Assembly (NCBI RefSeq): GCF_000620085.1
Contig: NZ_JHVJ01000010.1
Span: forward strand, 124,001 to 188,000
Direction of reading: 5' to 3'
Length of the DNA stretch: 64,000 nt
Origin: Marinobacterium jannaschii DSM 6295
GTDB lineage: Bacteria > Pseudomonadota > Gammaproteobacteria > Pseudomonadales > Balneatricaceae
The position numbers and the translations under genes were made by a program. Of the stretch, positions 60,710-64,000 are shown one piece after another. The first letter of the stretch is position 1, and each line of letters starts with the position of its first letter. A model generated the notes under the pieces. The model was given only the letters and a program-made list of their open reading frames with translations, searched no databases and was not told where the DNA came from.

Positions 60710-61219
60710 CTATAGGCGCAGCGTCAGTTTGCCATCACGCTGGATCATCTCCAGGTGGCGCATAAAGCTCATCCCCAGTAATACCGTATCGCCGTGCATA
60801 TGTGGATTGATATTGGCGCGGATATTCCGTAGCCGGATGGGGCCGATGGCGACGCTGTCGAGGCTGATGTTTTCCACCGAGATAGTGCCGTTGGCGGTGT
60901 TGACCCGGCTGTAACCGTGACCGTCCAGTTGCAGGCGATCGGCCACTGCTGCGGGGATGCTGATGGCGGTTGCGCCGGTATCGAGCAGGAAGGTCACCGG
61001 TTGGCCATTGATGCTGCCGGAGACCACGTAGTGGCCATAGCTGTTACGTTTCAGTACGACTTCGCGGCCTTCGCCGGTAGTGCTGAGCTGTGCATTGGGA
61101 TTGAGACGATCGGCGTGCCAGTTGTTAAAGGCGATGGTCAGTACCGCCAGCAGCGTGATCCAGAAGGCATAGAACATATAGCGCCCGGCGGCGTATCCGG
61201 GCTGGTCAGATTCTCTCAT
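60710..61219 (-). CDS. Retropepsin-like aspartic protease (TIGR02281 type)
   Basis: A 169-residue membrane-anchored protein. One helix (about 15-33, MFYAFWITLLAVLTIAF) is followed by a single retropepsin domain with YGHYVVSGSINGQPVTFLLDTGATAISIPAAVADRL, the catalytic aspartate in LLDTGA, and VLLGMSFMRHLEM at the end. Such proteins work as dimers facing the periplasm. The substrate is unknown. The start at MRESDQPGYA follows a purine-rich ribosome site. Confidence 0.88.
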   Translation of the reverse strand: MRESDQPGYAAGRYMFYAFWITLLAVLTIAFNNWHADRLNPNAQLSTTGEGREVVLKRNSYGHYVVSGSINGQPVTFLLDTGATAISIPAAVADRLQLDGHGYSRVNTANGTISVENISLDSVAIGPIRLRNIRANINPHMHGDTVLLGMSFMRHLEMIQRDGKLTLRL

Positions 61220-61386
61220 GCGCGCATCCCCCTGCCTGTTCCTTTCGCAATCAGGCGTTTCCACTTGGTTCCCTTTTAAGATAGCCGCGAGCCGATCCGG
61301 AATAAAGTTTAATTTCAGGGACTTGGCGCTGATTCAGGACGGAACGCAGCGCCGGAAAGGCCTGGATAGCAGAGGATAGGTGGCGG

Positions 61387-62085
61387 TCAGTCTGCCGTGA
61401 GGGCGAACCGGATCGCACTGTCGGCATGGATCGCCGTGGTGTCATACAGCGGCATCGTCGTGTCTTCGGGGCTGACCAGCAGGGCGATCTCGGTGCAGCC
61501 GAGGATCACCGCCTCTGCCCCCTGTTGCCGCAGCTGTTCGATGATCTGCAGGTACTGCTGGCGGGAGTCATCGCGGACCTCGCCCAGGCACAGCTCGTCG
61601 TAGATCACCCGGTGTACCTGCTCCATACCCGCATCGTCGGGAATCACCACCTCGATACCAAAGTGATCGCTCAGGCGCTGCTTATAGAAATCCTGCTCCA
61701 TGGTGAAGCGGGTACCGAGCAGCCCCACCCGACGCACCCCATCCTTTTGTAACTGCTCTGCCGTGGCATCAGCAATGTGCAGCAACGGAATATTGATGGC
61801 GTCACAGACCGGCTCTGCCACCTTGTGCATGGTATTGGTACAGATCAACAGGCAGTCGGCCCCGGCGGCCTCGACCTGAGCGGCTGCCTGCGCCAGTAAT
61901 TCACCTGCACGGTGCCAGTCGCCCCGGTGTTGCAGAGCTTCGATCTCGGCGAAGTCGACGCTGTAGAGGGCGATCTTTGCCGAGTGCAGTCCGCCCAGTT
62001 GCTGTTTAATGCCGCGGTTGATCGCCTGATAATAGCTCAGGGTGGATTCCCAGCTCATACCGCCCAGTAGTCCGATGGTTTTCAT
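61387..62085 (-). CDS. Aspartate/glutamate racemase family protein (YgeA-like)
   Basis: A 232-residue cofactor-independent racemase. MKTIGLLGGMSWESTLSYYQAINRG is the typical start. The two catalytic cysteines are in LLICTNTMHKV and ILGCTEIALLV. Length matches E. coli YgeA (230), a broad-specificity amino acid racemase. The start at 62085 is chosen over one 14 codons earlier. With dsdA, dadA and alr in the same window it adds to a D-amino-acid theme, though it is far from them. Confidence 0.9.
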   Translation of the reverse strand: MKTIGLLGGMSWESTLSYYQAINRGIKQQLGGLHSAKIALYSVDFAEIEALQHRGDWHRAGELLAQAAAQVEAAGADCLLICTNTMHKVAEPVCDAINIPLLHIADATAEQLQKDGVRRVGLLGTRFTMEQDFYKQRLSDHFGIEVVIPDDAGMEQVHRVIYDELCLGEVRDDSRQQYLQIIEQLRQQGAEAVILGCTEIALLVSPEDTTMPLYDTTAIHADSAIRFALTAD

Positions 62086-62245
62086 TCCCTCGATTCCCCG
62101 CTTGAATTGATTGGCTGGAAGCAGCATGCCAGCCTTGTATCCGGCTGTCTTGTACGAATTTGTCCTGTGTCCTCAGAGCCACCGGCAGCGTTGGCCGATT
62201 TATGGTTTAATGCCCCAAATTTTCTGTGCAACAGGTTAACGAGCT

Positions 62246-62698
62246 ATGCAGATCTGGGTTGATGCGGACGCCTGTCCCAAAGTGATTAAAGAGATTCTGT
62301 TCCGGGCGTCTGATCGTACTCAGGTGCCGGTGACGCTGGTGGCGAACCAGTACCTGCAGACACCGCCCTCCAAGCTGATCAATGCGATTCAGGTGCCGGC
62401 CGGGTTTGATGTGGCGGACAATCTGATTGTCGAGAAGCTGGCACCGGGTGATCTGGTGATTACGGCGGATATTCCGCTAGCGGCCGAGGTGATCGAGAAG
62501 GGCGGTCATGCCCTGAATCCCCGTGGCGAGATGTACACCCGGGACAATATCCGCCAGCGTCTGTCGATGCGCGACTTTATGGAAACCCTGCGCAATTCCG
62601 GTGTTGAGACCGGTGGCCCGGCAACCATGAATAATCATGACCGTCAGCAGTTTGCCAATAAGCTGGACCGCTTTCTCGCCAAGCATCATAAAGGATGA
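62246..62698 (+). CDS. YaiI/YqxD family protein (DUF188)
   Basis: A 150-residue protein of the DUF188 family, with [22 protein letters not shown] at the start and [30 protein letters not shown] in the middle. The fold is PIN-like, with acidic residues in place for metal binding, but no activity is established. Its TGA overlaps the cobQ start by four bases (ATGA), so it is co-translated with cobQ. Confidence 0.93.
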   Translation: MQIWVDADACPKVIKEILFRASDRTQVPVTLVANQYLQTPPSKLINAIQVPAGFDVADNLIVEKLAPGDLVITADIPLAAEVIEKGGHALNPRGEMYTRDNIRQRLSMRDFMETLRNSGVETGGPATMNNHDRQQFANKLDRFLAKHHKG

Positions 62699-64000
62699 AC
62701 AGATTGCGTAACCTGATGGTGCAGGGCACCACTTCCGATGCGGGTAAGAGTACTGTGGTAGCGGGCCTGTGCCGGGCGCTGCAGCGTCGTGGCGTACAGG
62801 TGGTGCCGTTTAAGCCGCAGAATATGGCGCTGAACTCCGCGGTGACCGCCGAGGGCGGCGAGATCGGCCGCGCCCAGGCGGTGCAGGCCCAGGCCTGTCG
62901 CCTGAGGCCCCATGTGGATATGAACCCGGTGTTGCTGAAACCTAATAGCGATATCGGTGCCCAGGTGATTATCCACGGCAAGGCGGTGGGCAATATGGAG
63001 GCGCGCGTCTATCACGGTTATAAGCCCACCGCGCTGAAGAAAGTACTGCAGTCCTGGCAGCGCCTCAACGACCAGTACCAGACGGTGATGGTGGAGGGGG
63101 CGGGCAGCCCGGCCGAGATCAACCTGCGCGAGAACGATATTGCCAATATGGGCTTTGCCGAAGCGGCTGATTGTCCGGTGGTGATCGTGGCGGATATCGA
63201 TAAGGGCGGTGTCTTTGCCTCGCTGGTAGGCACGCTGGAGCTGCTCAGTCCTTCCGAACAAGCCCGGGTCGAGGGCTTTATCATCAACCGCTTCCGTGGT
63301 GATATCAGCCTGCTCCAGCCGGGGCTGGACTGGCTTGAACAGCGTACCGGTAAGAAGGTGTTTGGCGTGCTGCCCTACCTGATGGGCTTTCACCTGGAGG
63401 CGGAAGACGCGATCAGCCACCCGCAGCGTAATCAGGGCGCCGGGCTGAAGGTAGCGGCGCTGACCTACCCCCGCACCAGCAACCATACTGACCTGGATGC
63501 CCTGGCGCTGCATCCGCAGGTTGACCTGAGTATTGTCAGATATGGCGACTCGATTCCGGACTGCGACCTGATCCTGTTGCCGGGCAGTAAGAATGTCCGC
63601 AATGACCTTGAGGCGCTGCGTCAGCAGGGCTGGGAGGGGCAGATCCGGCGTCACCTGCGCTACGGCGGCAAGGTGCTGGGTGTCTGCGGTGGCTTCCAGA
63701 TGCTGGGCCAGACCATTGCTGATCCGCAGGGGATCGAAGGCGCACCGGGCAGCAGTGCCGGACTGGGCTGGCTGCAGATCGATACGGTGCTTGAGGCCGA
63801 TAAGCAGTTACATCAGGTACAGGGGGCGCTGAATCTGATGGGGGACGAGGCCAGTATCACCGGCTATGAGATCCATTGCGGCATCAGTCAGGGCGCGGAT
63901 TGTGACAATGCGCCGGTGAGCCTGCCGGGCCGCCGTGATGGCGCCCTCAGTGCCGATGGTCAGGTGATGGGCACCTATCTGCATGGCCTGTTTGATGACA
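62695..64000 (+). CDS. cobQ: Cobyric acid synthase, 3' end outside the window
   Basis: CobQ amidates adenosylcobyrinic acid a,c-diamide to adenosylcobyric acid, using glutamine and ATP, in cobalamin synthesis. 435 codons are visible. The N-terminal BioD-like domain has [22 protein letters not shown] and [19 protein letters not shown] and [12 protein letters not shown] follow. The glutaminase domain carries the nucleophile cysteine in VCGGFQMLG and the histidine in GTYLHGLF near the cut. The frame is open to base 64000, and about 50 residues should be missing. No other cob gene is visible before the end. Confidence 0.95.
   Translation, partial: MNRLRNLMVQGTTSDAGKSTVVAGLCRALQRRGVQVVPFKPQNMALNSAVTAEGGEIGRAQAVQAQACRLRPHVDMNPVLLKPNSDIGAQVIIHGKAVGNMEARVYHGYKPTALKKVLQSWQRLNDQYQTVMVEGAGSPAEINLRENDIANMGFAEAADCPVVIVADIDKGGVFASLVGTLELLSPSEQARVEGFIINRFRGDISLLQPGLDWLEQRTGKKVFGVLPYLMGFHLEAEDAISHPQRNQGAGLKVAALTYPRTSNHTDLDALALHPQVDLSIVRYGDSIPDCDLILLPGSKNVRNDLEALRQQGWEGQIRRHLRYGGKVLGVCGGFQMLGQTIADPQGIEGAPGSSAGLGWLQIDTVLEADKQLHQVQGALNLMGDEASITGYEIHCGISQGADCDNAPVSLPGRRDGALSADGQVMGTYLHGLFDD

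Overview
The window reads as chromosome of a marine gammaproteobacterium. Complete TCA-cycle, fatty-acid-oxidation and cofactor genes resemble those of the Oceanospirillales/Oceanospirillaceae group (Marinobacterium/Amphritea-like). That placement is inferred from protein character only; no rRNA or tRNA gene is visible. Core genes are GC-rich and tightly packed, and one AT-rich mobile block interrupts them.

Layout. 1-8.1 kb: sucA-sucB-lpdA-sucC-sucD, the 2-oxoglutarate dehydrogenase and succinyl-CoA synthetase genes, with a terminator at each side. 8.2-17.1 kb: an MFS carrier, a BrnQ carrier, a DUF1127 protein, an alkyltransferase-like protein, SelO, and a minus-strand run of tlyA, an RluA-type pseudouridine synthase, DUF3301, a truncated haemoglobin and a DinB protein. 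17.4-25.2 kb: an amino-acid locus with an AGCS symporter, D-serine dehydratase and divergent LysR regulator, then Lrp, dadA, ridA and alanine racemase. 25.2-41.3 kb: lipid catabolism, with a TetR regulator and its double operator, dienoyl-CoA isomerase, FadH, a YCF48-like protein with an RND exporter, acyl-CoA dehydrogenase, SCP2, acyl-CoA ligase, DUF2889, and fadBA.

41.3-46.9 kb is the accessory block. Three copies of a roughly 300-400 bp dispersed repeat (two direct, one inverted) bracket a small cluster of integron cassettes with no integrase in view. Two attC-like sites can be folded from the sequence. One is split exactly at its GTT recombination triplet by an internally deleted IS1182-family element. 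The last cassette gene is followed immediately, on the opposite strand, by the domain V/VI end of a group II intron, where an attC would be expected. The cassette genes are AT-rich, and three of the four encode small proteins with a predicted membrane segment.

46.9-52.1 kb: a DUF1329/DUF1302 outer-membrane pair and a divergent AraC regulator. These families usually accompany the YCF48/RND pair found 14 kb away, so the accessory block appears to sit inside a lipid-handling region. 52.3-56.1 kb: DEAD-box helicase DeaD and a PAS-type chemoreceptor.

56.2-59.0 kb is the most distinctive locus: a bufferin-type RiPP operon. It has a DUF692 multinuclear iron oxygenase, a DUF2063 partner, a further unknown gene, and a precursor carrying two complete six-cysteine cores in tandem behind a lipoprotein-like signal. 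59.6-64.0 kb: a queuosine-tRNA mannosyltransferase-type protein, a retropepsin-like protease, an Asp/Glu racemase, a YaiI protein and cobyric acid synthase, which runs off the window.
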